In this document: positions 9,101 through 17,400 of the stretch, in pieces | Layout: each line of letters opens with the position of its first letter | Numbering within the stretch: the first letter of the stretch is position 1 | Assembly: GCF_003260205.1 (NCBI RefSeq) | Contig: NZ_QERF01000002.1 | Span: 62,001 to 126,000, forward strand | DNA length: 64,000 nt | Source of the DNA: Winogradskyella tangerina | GTDB lineage: Bacteria > Bacteroidota > Bacteroidia > Flavobacteriales > Flavobacteriaceae | Reading direction: 5' to 3' | Position numbers and translations under genes: made by a program | Notes under the pieces: model-generated | Databases searched by the model: none | The model's input: the letters and a program-made list of their open reading frames with translations, nothing else | Told to the model about the DNA's origin: nothing

Positions 9101-11040
9101 GTTCTTGTACCTCCACCAACAGTAGCAATATCAACATCTTCCTCTAAACTTGAAGCCTGGAGTATAGCATCTGTTTCGGTCTCGTTCCAATTATAGGTCA
9201 GATAGTACATATCACCATTTTGGTCTACAACAGACAATCTTGTTTCAATTTTCTTGGTGATATTAGGGTCATTGTCATCAACTTTAAGATCAAAGTGTTT
9301 AACAATTACAGTTCCCGGAGGAAAATCCCAGTCGTCATATTCTGAATAATCAATTTGCTCGCTAGTGCCGGAGTGAACACCATCATTATTTGGTACAGCG
9401 ATCCAACGTCTTTTCAAAGCCCCATCTGACCAGAATGACTCGTAAAGTTCATAGGGTACAAAACCATCAACTACATCGAGTGTATTCATATCTGTAAAAA
9501 CACCGGTCTGTGAAAGCATCTGAGGAGGCGCCGTAAAATTCGGGTCATTGTCAATGAGCTTATAAATATTTGTACTAAACCCTAAACGAAGTAGAAATAA
9601 TTCACCTTCGTCATCTTCACCAAATGAAATGATATCTTGTGGTAAAAAGGTGGCGATTTCGTTGTATTCACCAGTTGCGACATCTACAGAAAAGATTTCA
9701 TCACCACTACCATAATCAGAACAGATATATCTACCATAAAGTTCTGGAATAGCAGTACCTCGGTATACAAATCCACCAGTAATAGAATTGGCATCAGTAG
9801 GGCTAAAGGCTACTAACGGACCAGTATGGTCCATCTCATTGAAGAGATCTGAATAACAACCTGGACCAGCAATATTGCCTTCAAACAGTGGCCAACCAAA
9901 ATTTGCACCAGCATTTACGACATTAATTTCTTCGTGAGTGTTAAGTCCAACATCACCAATATAAAATTCACCTGTAAAACTATCCTTGGTCATTCTAAAT
10001 GGATTCCGAAGACCTATTGCATAGTATTCCTCAAAGAAATCACCAACTTGATAAACATCATTTGGATTTTGGGTCGTTAAATCGGGTTGCCCATATAAGT
10101 TTGTCGTAGAACCAGGTGTAGAATCACAAAATGGATTATCGTTCGGAATCCAATATTCAACACCAGTTATTTCATCAGAATGACCAGCATCTGTAGGTTT
10201 TACTCTCACAGGAGGGTGACTCTTGGTTGGATCTTTATCGACATCTATTCTTAACAAACCACCAGAAAGATTATCTGCAATATCCTGAGAACGCTGCCAT
10301 GATGCCTGATCACCAGTTGTTAGATATAAGAAACCGTCGTCACCGAATTCTAAACCTCCACCATAATGTGTAGTTCCATACATTCTATTCTTCATGATCG
10401 TTGTTCTTGAATTAGCAACAAATCCCATGGTTGCCGGATCAACTTCAAAACGTTCAAGAATTAAGAAATTACCCTGATATTCACTTTCCCCATAAGTACA
10501 ACCTTGATTGGTATATTGCCCAAATCCAGGCGAGTCTTGTCCTAATGAATTTTTAGTGGCGTAATAGACATATATATAATTCTTTGGATTGGTGGAAGCA
10601 TCAAAATCTGGATGAACCGCCATGCCTAAAAATCCACCATCAGAAACGAGTCCAACTTCACCAGAGAGATCAAGTAATGTATTTTTAACGGTAGTGGCTT
10701 CATCATCGTCAAACCAATAAATAACACCGTTAAGCTGACCAATAATCACCTTATCTCTCGAGTCGATATGCTTGTAAGTAATTGGATAGAAAAAGGTGAG
10801 GTTAGGAAAGGCCACTCTGTAGGTAGCATCAATATCTAAATCTGCACCAACAGGTAACATATTATTTGCATAAGGACCGATCACTTTTGGAGACGGCAGA
10901 CCAGAACCTGAAAAATAATGAGAATAGCTAAATAGTAAAACAGATGAAATTGCAACTAGAGCAATTCGTATTCGAAACGATTTGGGTATAAAATATCTTA
11001 TTATACTTCCAATAGGTTTTTTGGAAATAATACCTTTCAT
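6139..11040 (-). CDS. Secreted GSDH propeller/cytochrome c/T9SS fusion protein
   Basis: A 1633-residue exported multidomain protein. A membrane-spanning signal (about 25-45) follows a long basic N-terminus. Residues about 70-500 resemble the PQQ-dependent soluble aldose/glucose dehydrogenase (GSDH) beta-propeller, with motifs such as GFLGMAVHPDF, YGGGLEFGDDGFLYLTTGD and GLRNPFRM. A following domain (about 510-830) holds two haem-c motifs, CIECH (about 658) and CAYCH (about 741), and resembles the SO2930/HNE_0200 type of conserved proteins. Then come a discoidin-like beta region, a T9SS-protein-typical beta domain (about 1140-1500) and a type A T9SS sorting domain ending LIIR. The likely role is oxidation of sugars or other alcohols at the cell surface with electron transfer through the haems; the substrate is not predictable. 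It is monocistronic, with a terminator just beyond the 3' end. Confidence 0.82.
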   Translation of the reverse strand: MKGIISKKPIGSIIRYFIPKSFRIRIALVAISSVLLFSYSHYFSGSGLPSPKVIGPYANNMLPVGADLDIDATYRVAFPNLTFFYPITYKHIDSRDKVIIGQLNGVIYWFDDDEATTVKNTLLDLSGEVGLVSDGGFLGMAVHPDFDASTNPKNYIYVYYATKNSLGQDSPGFGQYTNQGCTYGESEYQGNFLILERFEVDPATMGFVANSRTTIMKNRMYGTTHYGGGLEFGDDGFLYLTTGDQASWQRSQDIADNLSGGLLRIDVDKDPTKSHPPVRVKPTDAGHSDEITGVEYWIPNDNPFCDSTPGSTTNLYGQPDLTTQNPNDVYQVGDFFEEYYAIGLRNPFRMTKDSFTGEFYIGDVGLNTHEEINVVNAGANFGWPLFEGNIAGPGCYSDLFNEMDHTGPLVAFSPTDANSITGGFVYRGTAIPELYGRYICSDYGSGDEIFSVDVATGEYNEIATFLPQDIISFGEDDEGELFLLRLGFSTNIYKLIDNDPNFTAPPQMLSQTGVFTDMNTLDVVDGFVPYELYESFWSDGALKRRWIAVPNNDGVHSGTSEQIDYSEYDDWDFPPGTVIVKHFDLKVDDNDPNITKKIETRLSVVDQNGDMYYLTYNWNETETDAILQASSLEEDVDIATVGGGTRTQTWLYPSNSQCIECHNTANKGALGLKTRYLNTDYTYAETGLTANQLVTMSHLGILNETITDADTPDIITNKRLDDTNATLNEKARSYLDLNCAYCHRHDTDNRAEFDLRYYNNLEATELLTAGILSPLGIDPNEEILFAGDASKSILFHRMNSVDPAIMMPPLAKSILDQPAVDLIEQWINQLDAETINEDNGPNPFINLALLPNAQLSSSVAQGTGRGDLIDILYDPSVGDYKESSNFAEYGVAFQQNLGTVDADNGFYWRVDWPNPQFVNYITIGGCFPNQPQPNTMWRVSYLNNGSWITIEEGTGGWIDNGIYEWDGSNEAPKLADAVRVQLYSDGVNDLVSIHVRGRGGTTRYGGDDTATEPKATMFQFLPFDAQTTIDSVVAGAQTACDSADNTYTQELVVTYSNPPETGDLVVNGQTFPITTSPQTITLTGLDSDGLDVEVTAEFTDGFKSLYLSNATVFTAPAECDDIIIGEDENMVMNGDHTVPASGSIEIMEGGSLTVNGNLTIIGDVTLNSVSDKYSSLIVTGTTTGTIKYKRHVNAFNGSTGNDLISTPLKNQTFGNFATDNPNIFENPGNTNQKLFGPFNESTSSYEIYDITVNGASPLTSGVGFRAARDSSEDGTHGTTFTFTGEIESGVVNTSLTTAGTSFEGWNLIGNPYTAYLDFDMFFSQNSAELDLNSYQAIYGYDGNASDGWTVLNNATTGRIVAPGQGFFVKSKSGGGTVTFNPNMRVTGTDDDFILGRNSSSSPHHGFLKLRIEAESSAYSTDFYFNENATLGLDPGYDAAIFNGAAPDFSLYSILVEDITGGLPFTIQAMSETAIDNVIIPLGVNADQGQAITFSIAETDLPSDINVYLEDTQNNTFTLLNDTNYVFTAQSDISGQGRFYLRFEGNALSVSESPIDQLEIFANQKDKTIIINGQLPFDTNFTLYDINGKVILNNALDVNSLRQVIDASTIVSGVYIIELNNTANQKRIEKLIIR

Positions 11041-11049
11041 GTTAAATTG

Positions 11050-11079
11050 ATTAATAGCGAGTAAATAAATTAATAGCGA
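11050..11079. repeat. 11-bp direct repeat in the leader of the GSDH fusion gene
   Basis: ATTAATAGCGA occurs at 11050-11060 and again at 11069-11079, a 19-bp period, immediately upstream of the minus-strand ATG at 11040. It could be a regulator site or leader structure, or chance in AT-rich DNA. Confidence 0.35.
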
Positions 11080-11265
11080 TACTAATGTATAATAACTCTG
11101 TAATAATTAATCAATTAATCGATGATAACATATTAAATCCGTTAAAGTTAGCTAGGATGAAAATTGTGTGTTACTTATAGAATAAAAGCTTAGACAAAAC
11201 ACTTAAATTAATAAGAAAAGAACTACTGTATTTGTTAATTATTTTAATTGCAATTCTAGAATACG

Positions 11266-11859
11266 CTAATTCTTATCACAATGATTTGCAGTAAGTTGTA
11301 TCGTTTGAAGTTGATTCCAAATAGTGCTTTGATAATCTAAGGTTGAAATACGAAACAGCAACATGTATTTATTCTGATCTATACAGTAAAAGGACTCAAC
11401 CTTAGCATACAAAGTGATGATTTTCTTAGTAAAAAAGGCATCATACACCTTCATAATACCTTTGAAATTTAGCGCATCTGAACTATCCTCATCTATCTCA
11501 AATTTGATCTCAGAATCTGGCACTGTAACTGACTGGTCTTTATTTACAGCAGTCATTAAACCATCGTAATACAAGGCCATATATTCATTCAACATTGAAG
11601 CATTTGGAGGCTCTTCTAAATTAATATTCCAGACAAATGCATAGGTAAAAAATGAATCACCCTTAGGATCATTCCAACCCTTAGCAAAGCGAATATCTTC
11701 GTAGCCTTCGTAATCGATCTCAGGCGCAAAACCCAAAGGAAACATAATGAGTTCTTTAGACCACGTACTATCAGCAACAAGTATTTCTTTATCCTTATGA
11801 TCTTGCGCAAACGCTGAAAACGAATAGAGTAGTGCTAATAGTACGAAGAACTGTTTCAT
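11266..11859 (-). CDS. Secreted protein of unknown function
   Basis: A 197-residue protein with a clear Sec signal peptide (about 1-18, cleavage after AFA). The mature part is acidic and contains several Trp/Tyr-rich beta segments, with no catalytic motif I can name. It starts 4 bp after the stop codon of the upstream YceI gene, so the two are almost certainly cotranscribed and may act together in the periplasm. The divergent membrane-anchored OmpR-type regulator beyond YceI may control the pair. Confidence 0.7.
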   Translation of the reverse strand: MKQFFVLLALLYSFSAFAQDHKDKEILVADSTWSKELIMFPLGFAPEIDYEGYEDIRFAKGWNDPKGDSFFTYAFVWNINLEEPPNASMLNEYMALYYDGLMTAVNKDQSVTVPDSEIKFEIDEDSSDALNFKGIMKVYDAFFTKKIITLYAKVESFYCIDQNKYMLLFRISTLDYQSTIWNQLQTIQLTANHCDKN

Positions 11860-11863
11860 TTTT

Positions 11864-12427
11864 TTAAAGACTTAAAGTGACCTCAAATCCTATTCCGTCT
11901 GCAATGGCACCATCTCTGATCTTGCTGTTATAGTCAATACCCCAACGCTGTCTGTCGATCTTAAATTTTGTAGTCATTTGTTGTTTATCATAATCAACTT
12001 TCGCCTGAAAGTTTATGGGTAAGGTAATACCTTTTATAGTAAGATCTGCACTGATCTTCATATTTGTTTGGTCATGATATTTAACGTTTGTGATCACCAA
12101 TTTGGCCGTTGGGAAATTTTCAACTTCAAAAAAGTCTTCATGTTTAAGGTGATCAACTAAGCTCGCATTTCCTTCTTCATCCTCAATATCTAGGCAAACA
12201 ATAGAATTCATATCGATAATAAATTCACCGCCTGAAATAACATCACCAGTTTTAATGAAATGACCTTCAGAGAAACTAATTGTACCGTTATGACCTCCAA
12301 AGTAAAATGAATATTCCCCAGTCCATTTGAGCTCACTCTTCGAAGTATTGATCTCTAATTTTTCCTGGCCATAAACAAAAGCTGAAGAAAGGATAATAAA
12401 TGTTAAGCATTGAAATAATTTTCTCAT
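11864..12427 (-). CDS. YceI family periplasmic lipid-binding-type protein
   Basis: A 187-residue protein with a signal peptide (about 1-20, ending VYGQ). The mature part matches the YceI lipocalin-like family: SKSELKWTGEY near the start, then GEFIIDMNSIVC, LVDHLKHEDFFEVENFPTAKL, LTIKGITLPINF and the final IADGIGFEVTLSL. Known members bind polyisoprenoid or other lipids in the periplasm. The length is normal. It is the first gene of a two-gene unit. The promoter region (12428-12555) is shared with a divergent regulator and contains four TGTCAAA-like repeats 57-96 bp before this ATG. Confidence 0.88.
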   Translation of the reverse strand: MRKLFQCLTFIILSSAFVYGQEKLEINTSKSELKWTGEYSFYFGGHNGTISFSEGHFIKTGDVISGGEFIIDMNSIVCLDIEDEEGNASLVDHLKHEDFFEVENFPTAKLVITNVKYHDQTNMKISADLTIKGITLPINFQAKVDYDKQQMTTKFKIDRQRWGIDYNSKIRDGAIADGIGFEVTLSL

Positions 12428-12483
12428 GATATAGATTTTTGATTTATTGATGGAGTAAAACTAGAGGCCACACGCTTAGCGAA

Positions 12484-12523
12484 TGTCAAAAAAGTGTAAA
12501 AGAAGTGTCAAAGCCTTGCAAAA
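12484..12523. promoter_or_regulatory. Four phased TGTCAAA-type operator repeats
   Basis: TGTCAAA (12484), TGTAAAA (12495), TGTCAAA (12506) and TGCAAAA (12517) follow one another at exactly 11-bp steps. Tandem heptamers on an 11-bp period are the classic layout for OmpR/PhoB-type winged-helix dimers. The array sits in the divergent region between the YceI gene and a gene encoding precisely such a winged-helix protein, so it is a good candidate operator for both. Confidence 0.6.
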
Positions 12524-12555
12524 TTTATAGGAAAAATTGGTTATTTGTAAGTACT

Positions 12556-13407
12556 ATGAAATTCCGCCTAATCATTAAATTCATAATTGTTGCTTTAATT
12601 GTCTGTTTATCGTCGTGTATGGCTGATAAAGATGATTTTTCTAAACAAGTAAAAATTGCTTTACGCGATGCAGGGAATAAGTTATTGTTAAGTGAAAATG
12701 ATTCTACTTCTTTAATCTTACCTGTAAAGAAATTACAGGCTAATAAATACCAATTAGCTTTTAATGCGCCACTTACTTTTGAACCTAATATACTCGTAAG
12801 CCAAATAGAAAGTAGCTTTAAAGCTTCTAATTTACCTGAACACTATATTGTAGAAGTCATTCAGTGTGAAGACCAAGAGGTGGCTTACAGTTATCAAATG
12901 ACGGCTGTGCTAGAAAGCACAATTATTCCTTGTACAAGTCGCTTCTTACCAAAGGCCTGTTATTATATTGAAGTTGATTTTTTCAAAAGGGCAGTACCCA
13001 ATTCTAAATATAATTTTGTTCTAGGTGCAATTATTGCCTCATTCGTGGCCTTGGTATTGTTCTTATGGTACAAGAGAATCTATTTAAAACGGCATGAACA
13101 AGAAGTTATCAATTATGAATCTATTGGTAGTTTTAAGTTTTATCCTGAGCAAAATAAACTGATTAAAGAAGCTGAGGAAATTGCGCTGTCGAAAAAGGAA
13201 TGTGAGTTATTGGCGCTATTTATTGAACGTCCTAATGAAGTTATTAAGCGCGACGAGCTCACCAAAAAAGTATGGGAAGACAACGGCGTATTTGTAGGTC
13301 GAAGTCTAGATACTTATATATCCAAATTACGTAAAAAACTTAAATCAGACACCTCCATTAAACTGACCAATGTTCATGGTGTAGGGTATAAGCTCGAAAT
13401 TCTATAA
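12556..13407 (+). CDS. Membrane-anchored OmpR-type winged-helix regulator
   Basis: Read from ATG 12556 the protein has 283 residues. An upstream GTG at 12505 would place the operator repeats inside the gene, so I prefer the ATG. The N-terminus is a signal/anchor with a possible lipobox (LSSC, Cys21). Residues about 25-150 look extracytoplasmic and contain Cys104, Cys126 and Cys135. A membrane helix (about 154-172) is followed by a cytoplasmic OmpR/PhoB-type winged helix (about 200-283; LSKKECELLALFIERPNEVI, RSLDTYISKLRKKL, VHGVGYKLE). It is thus a one-component membrane sensor/transcription factor of the CadC/ToxR idea, but with the DNA-binding domain at the C-terminus. It is divergent from the YceI unit, its likely target. 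Confidence 0.82.
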   Translation: MKFRLIIKFIIVALIVCLSSCMADKDDFSKQVKIALRDAGNKLLLSENDSTSLILPVKKLQANKYQLAFNAPLTFEPNILVSQIESSFKASNLPEHYIVEVIQCEDQEVAYSYQMTAVLESTIIPCTSRFLPKACYYIEVDFFKRAVPNSKYNFVLGAIIASFVALVLFLWYKRIYLKRHEQEVINYESIGSFKFYPEQNKLIKEAEEIALSKKECELLALFIERPNEVIKRDELTKKVWEDNGVFVGRSLDTYISKLRKKLKSDTSIKLTNVHGVGYKLEIL

Positions 13408-14391
13408 CCTATAATAACTCTGACTCGTACCTTTAGTACACGGACAGTTACTAGCACTTTGCAGTAAATTCAATCCGATAGTAATGACGTGTGTCCCAGA
13501 ATTAAATCCTGAAAGATCATTAAACGTCATTTGGTAAGAATAGGCAAAATAAAGCTTGTTATGTAAAATTCCGGCCATTGGTCCAAGATTCAAAGGATCT
13601 AAAAATTGATCATTAAGGAATCGATATGAAGCTCCAATCCAGTAATAATCGCCATTTCGATTGAATTTACGGTATTTAAAATTCAAATCAGTTGCAGAAC
13701 GATTATCACTATCAAAAAACTGAAAGAAAACAGAAGGTTCAAATTCTACATTTTTATTGCTTTTCGGTGTGATGACATATCCCGTGTAAAGTTGATAATT
13801 CAAAAGTAGGCGAGGCTCAATCCCACCTGTAAAATCATCAATATCTTTAGATACTAAGTTGTTGGCATTAAAACTCAAATAGAAATTATTCCAACGGTAA
13901 AGCAAACCAGCATCAAAATTATTATTGTTTATCGCTCTGTCGCCATTAATCGCTGGATCGAGGATCGGGATTTCATAAGTGGTATTAAAATTTTCGATAT
14001 CAATTCTGAAATTGTTAATATTATAAGAAATACCAAATGAAAGGTATTGCTTCGATTTCCAATCTAGGATTAAATGATGGGCAAATGATAGCTTAAGACC
14101 TTTCTGTCTTGTATTACCATTCTTATCATTATAGGCTGAAAATCCAATCCCTGATCGGTTTGAAATCCTGAAGTCTGCATAAAGCGATTGATTGTCTGGG
14201 GCGTTTTTAATACCAACCCATTGTGTTAAACCATTGGCTCTAATTTTTAAATTATCACCAATACCTGCATAAGTAGGCGAGATCACAAAATCGTTATCTG
14301 CCAAATATTGGGTCCATACAGGTAAGTTTAACTCTTGACTAAAGCCTTGAGCTGAAATCAGAAATATAATATATAGTAAAATTCTTTTCAT
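13402..14391 (-). CDS. sprF: SprF-like PorP/SprF family outer-membrane protein
   Basis: A 329-residue protein with a signal peptide (about 1-18) and a PorP/SprF-type outer-membrane beta-barrel. It has the early signature LPVWTQYLADNDFVISPTYAG, a family hallmark followed by GLTQWVGIKNAPDNQSL, and many amphipathic strands up to a Cys-containing end. SprF is needed to export and anchor SprB in Flavobacterium johnsoniae. The gene lies 28 bp downstream of the SprB-like gene, the same arrangement as there. Its 3' end overlaps the convergent regulator by 6 bp. The assignment rests on family and position; other PorP paralogues exist. Confidence 0.85.
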   Translation of the reverse strand: MKRILLYIIFLISAQGFSQELNLPVWTQYLADNDFVISPTYAGIGDNLKIRANGLTQWVGIKNAPDNQSLYADFRISNRSGIGFSAYNDKNGNTRQKGLKLSFAHHLILDWKSKQYLSFGISYNINNFRIDIENFNTTYEIPILDPAINGDRAINNNNFDAGLLYRWNNFYLSFNANNLVSKDIDDFTGGIEPRLLLNYQLYTGYVITPKSNKNVEFEPSVFFQFFDSDNRSATDLNFKYRKFNRNGDYYWIGASYRFLNDQFLDPLNLGPMAGILHNKLYFAYSYQMTFNDLSGFNSGTHVITIGLNLLQSASNCPCTKGTSQSYYRL

Positions 14392-14419
14392 CTTAGTAGG
14401 TTTAATTCAATAGATTCTC

Positions 14420-17400
14420 TTATCTGTATAGGGTAAAATGTCCAACAAACTCTCTATTCACATTTGGGTCATTCGTTTGAACAACAAACCAATAATCGCC
14501 TGTTGGTAATTCGTGACCGTTATAACGTCCATCCCAAACTTCACCCACACGATAAGTAGCTACTTTACGACCATAACGATCGAAGATATCGAAGGTTAAA
14601 TTTGGATAATTCTCAGTACATCCTGGCGCCCAGGTGTCATACTCACCATCACCATTAGGCGTAAACCAATTTGGAATACAGATGTCTACAAATTCAAGTT
14701 CTATTTGGGCTTCAGCATAACATCCATTGCTATCTGTCACAACAATGGTATAAATACCAGTTTCAGAAATTATAAAGCTATTTTCGCTACCATAATCTTC
14801 ACCATTCATAGTGAAGGTATAATCACCCGTACCACCTGTAGCATTTGCAATGATTTCATTAAGCTCGCCTTCAGACAATGCTAAGGCAACCGGTTCTGTA
14901 GGGTCAATATCGAAAAACTCCGTATTCACAATACAGCCATTGGTATGTCTAACACTGATATAGTGATCCATGCCAACAGGAACATTAGCAAATACATTAC
15001 TTAATTGATAAGGTCCACCATTTAATGAATAATCAAGGTCTGCTAAGTCAACAGTTGTGTCGTCTACAGTAACCGTCACCATATTACTTTGAACATTATC
15101 ATCACAAGTAGCTTCGATGAGTAACTCAGGATTAATGCTTACTGATTCTGGGAAAGTAATATTCCATTCAGATTCGCAACCTTCAGCATCTCTGATATAT
15201 ACTATATGGTCACCACCTTCAAGATCAGTAAAGTCGAATACAGTTTGAGTCGGTCCGCCCGTAGTATATGGTCCGTCGTAATTATCAAGACTCACACTGT
15301 AAGGCATATTTCCACCATCAATATCAATACTGAATTCACCATTCGCATCGCCTTCACAAAGTTCAGGGAAGAAAGAATCGCCAATAATGGTGATGATCAC
15401 TGGTTCTGGATCGAGAATTGTGAAATTAAACGTTAAGTAACATCCTAATTCATCTTGAACGATGAGATCGTAATCACCAGCAGCTAAATTTTCAAAAATG
15501 TTGGTTGTAAAGAATTGATTCAACTGTGGAGAAATCGCATATTGAATAACACCAGTTCCACCAGTTGCAGTTATTTCAACTGAACCATTATTGTTGCCAG
15601 CACAGGTTACATTATTTACAGCAATAGTTGCATCTAACTGTGTTGAAGGTTCAGTGATAGAAATCGGTGCAGAAACGGCGCTACAATCACCACTTTCAAC
15701 AAGTACAATGTAATCACCAGCAACTAATTCAGTAAAATAACCAGGCGTATTTTGTGTCGCAGCAATTGGGTTTCCTTGACCATCCTGAAGCGTATAACTA
15801 TAATCTCCTAATCCACCTTGGGCATCGGCTAAGATTGATCCGGTATTATCGCCTGCACAATTAATAGACGGATTAGAAGATTCTAGGTTCACAACTAACT
15901 CTGGTAGAGGATCAACTGTTATTTCATTTGATATGTTTGAAATACAACCATTAGCATCTCTAACGTAGTAAGCGTATTCACCTTCAGGAACAGAGAAGGT
16001 TGTAGAAGAAGCAAAACTTCCTAAAATGGTTGTAAAATCATTTGTATTACTATATTCATAAGGACCTGTTCCGCCTGAAGCTGATAGCGTCAATGTAGAT
16101 TCGATAAAACAGGTTTGTGTTGAAGCTCTTACTAAGTCAACATCTAATTCTGTTGGGTTGGCAATGACAATATCTAAAGACGTCATTTCACAATCAAATC
16201 CATCAGTTATTGTGATATTGTACGTACCAGCACCTAGATCATTAAATACATTCGACGTTTGCGGTCCTGAAGAACTCACTTGCGGAGAAATCATATTCAG
16301 GGTATAGGTGTAATTACTACCCTGACCACCAGAAACCATATCTACCGTTATGCTCGCATCCTGATCACCAAAACAAGCTAATGTAGTTGTACTTGGAGTA
16401 AAAGTTGCAGTAATTGGAGCCGGTTCAGTAAGTGTGATTACTTCAGAAGTTAAACATCCTTCAGCATCTCTAACGGTCACGGTGTAGGTTCCAGCTGATA
16501 ATCCAGAGAATACATTGTTACTTGAGTAAGCAACAGTTGCATCACCAGACAATTCAAATTCGTAATCGCCCCAACCACCATCTGCGATGGCCGTAATTGT
16601 ACCTTCATTATTATTACAAGTAACGTTTGATGTTTCTTGTAAAGCAAGAGTTAAGGCTTCTAGTGGCGAACTAATGACAATTATTCCTGTGTTTGAACAA
16701 TAAGGATAATCTGTTTGAGTGATTTCTACAGTGAAAGTTCCAGCTTGCATACCAGTAACCGTCAATGGATTTGTAGACATATTGGCATTCACTACACCGG
16801 TCACCGATGCACCTAGGTCATCAAAAACTTCATAAGTATAATTGCCAGTAAAGTTCGATACGTTGATATCGAATGAACCAGTATTATCTCCAAAACATGT
16901 TGTAATTGAAGACGTTAGGTCGAATAATGGAACTATTGCTTCAGGTACCGTAATGGTAACTTCACTTGTACATGATAACACTGTATCTGTAATTATAACG
17001 GTATATATTCCTGAAGGAACACCAGTAAATATATTTCCTGCTAAACTAATTGAAGCCGGGTTAGGAGCTATACTATAGGCATAAGAACCTGATCCACCCG
17101 ATCCTGTTACAGTGATCTCACCATCATCATTATTACATGAAGGTAAAGCTGTAACCTCAGGTGTAATGTCTATTGGCCCATCAATGTCTATTGAAATTGT
17201 ATTTCCACAACCATTAGCATCTTGAATTTCGATGGTATGTGTACCTGCAAATAAGTTTGAAATAGTAAATGGAGTAGTCTGCGTTTGAAATGCACCACCA
17301 TTAATACTAAAGCTGTAAGGTGCTGTTCCTGGTGTGTCAAGATTTACGTTGATCTCATAATTGCCATCTGTAATCTCACACGCATTGCTTAAAGTTGCAG

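Noticed and set aside
12505-12555. GTG start at 12505 for the membrane regulator
   Set aside because: It would place the phased TGTCAAA operator repeats inside the coding region and gives a charged extension before the signal sequence; ATG 12556 is preferred.
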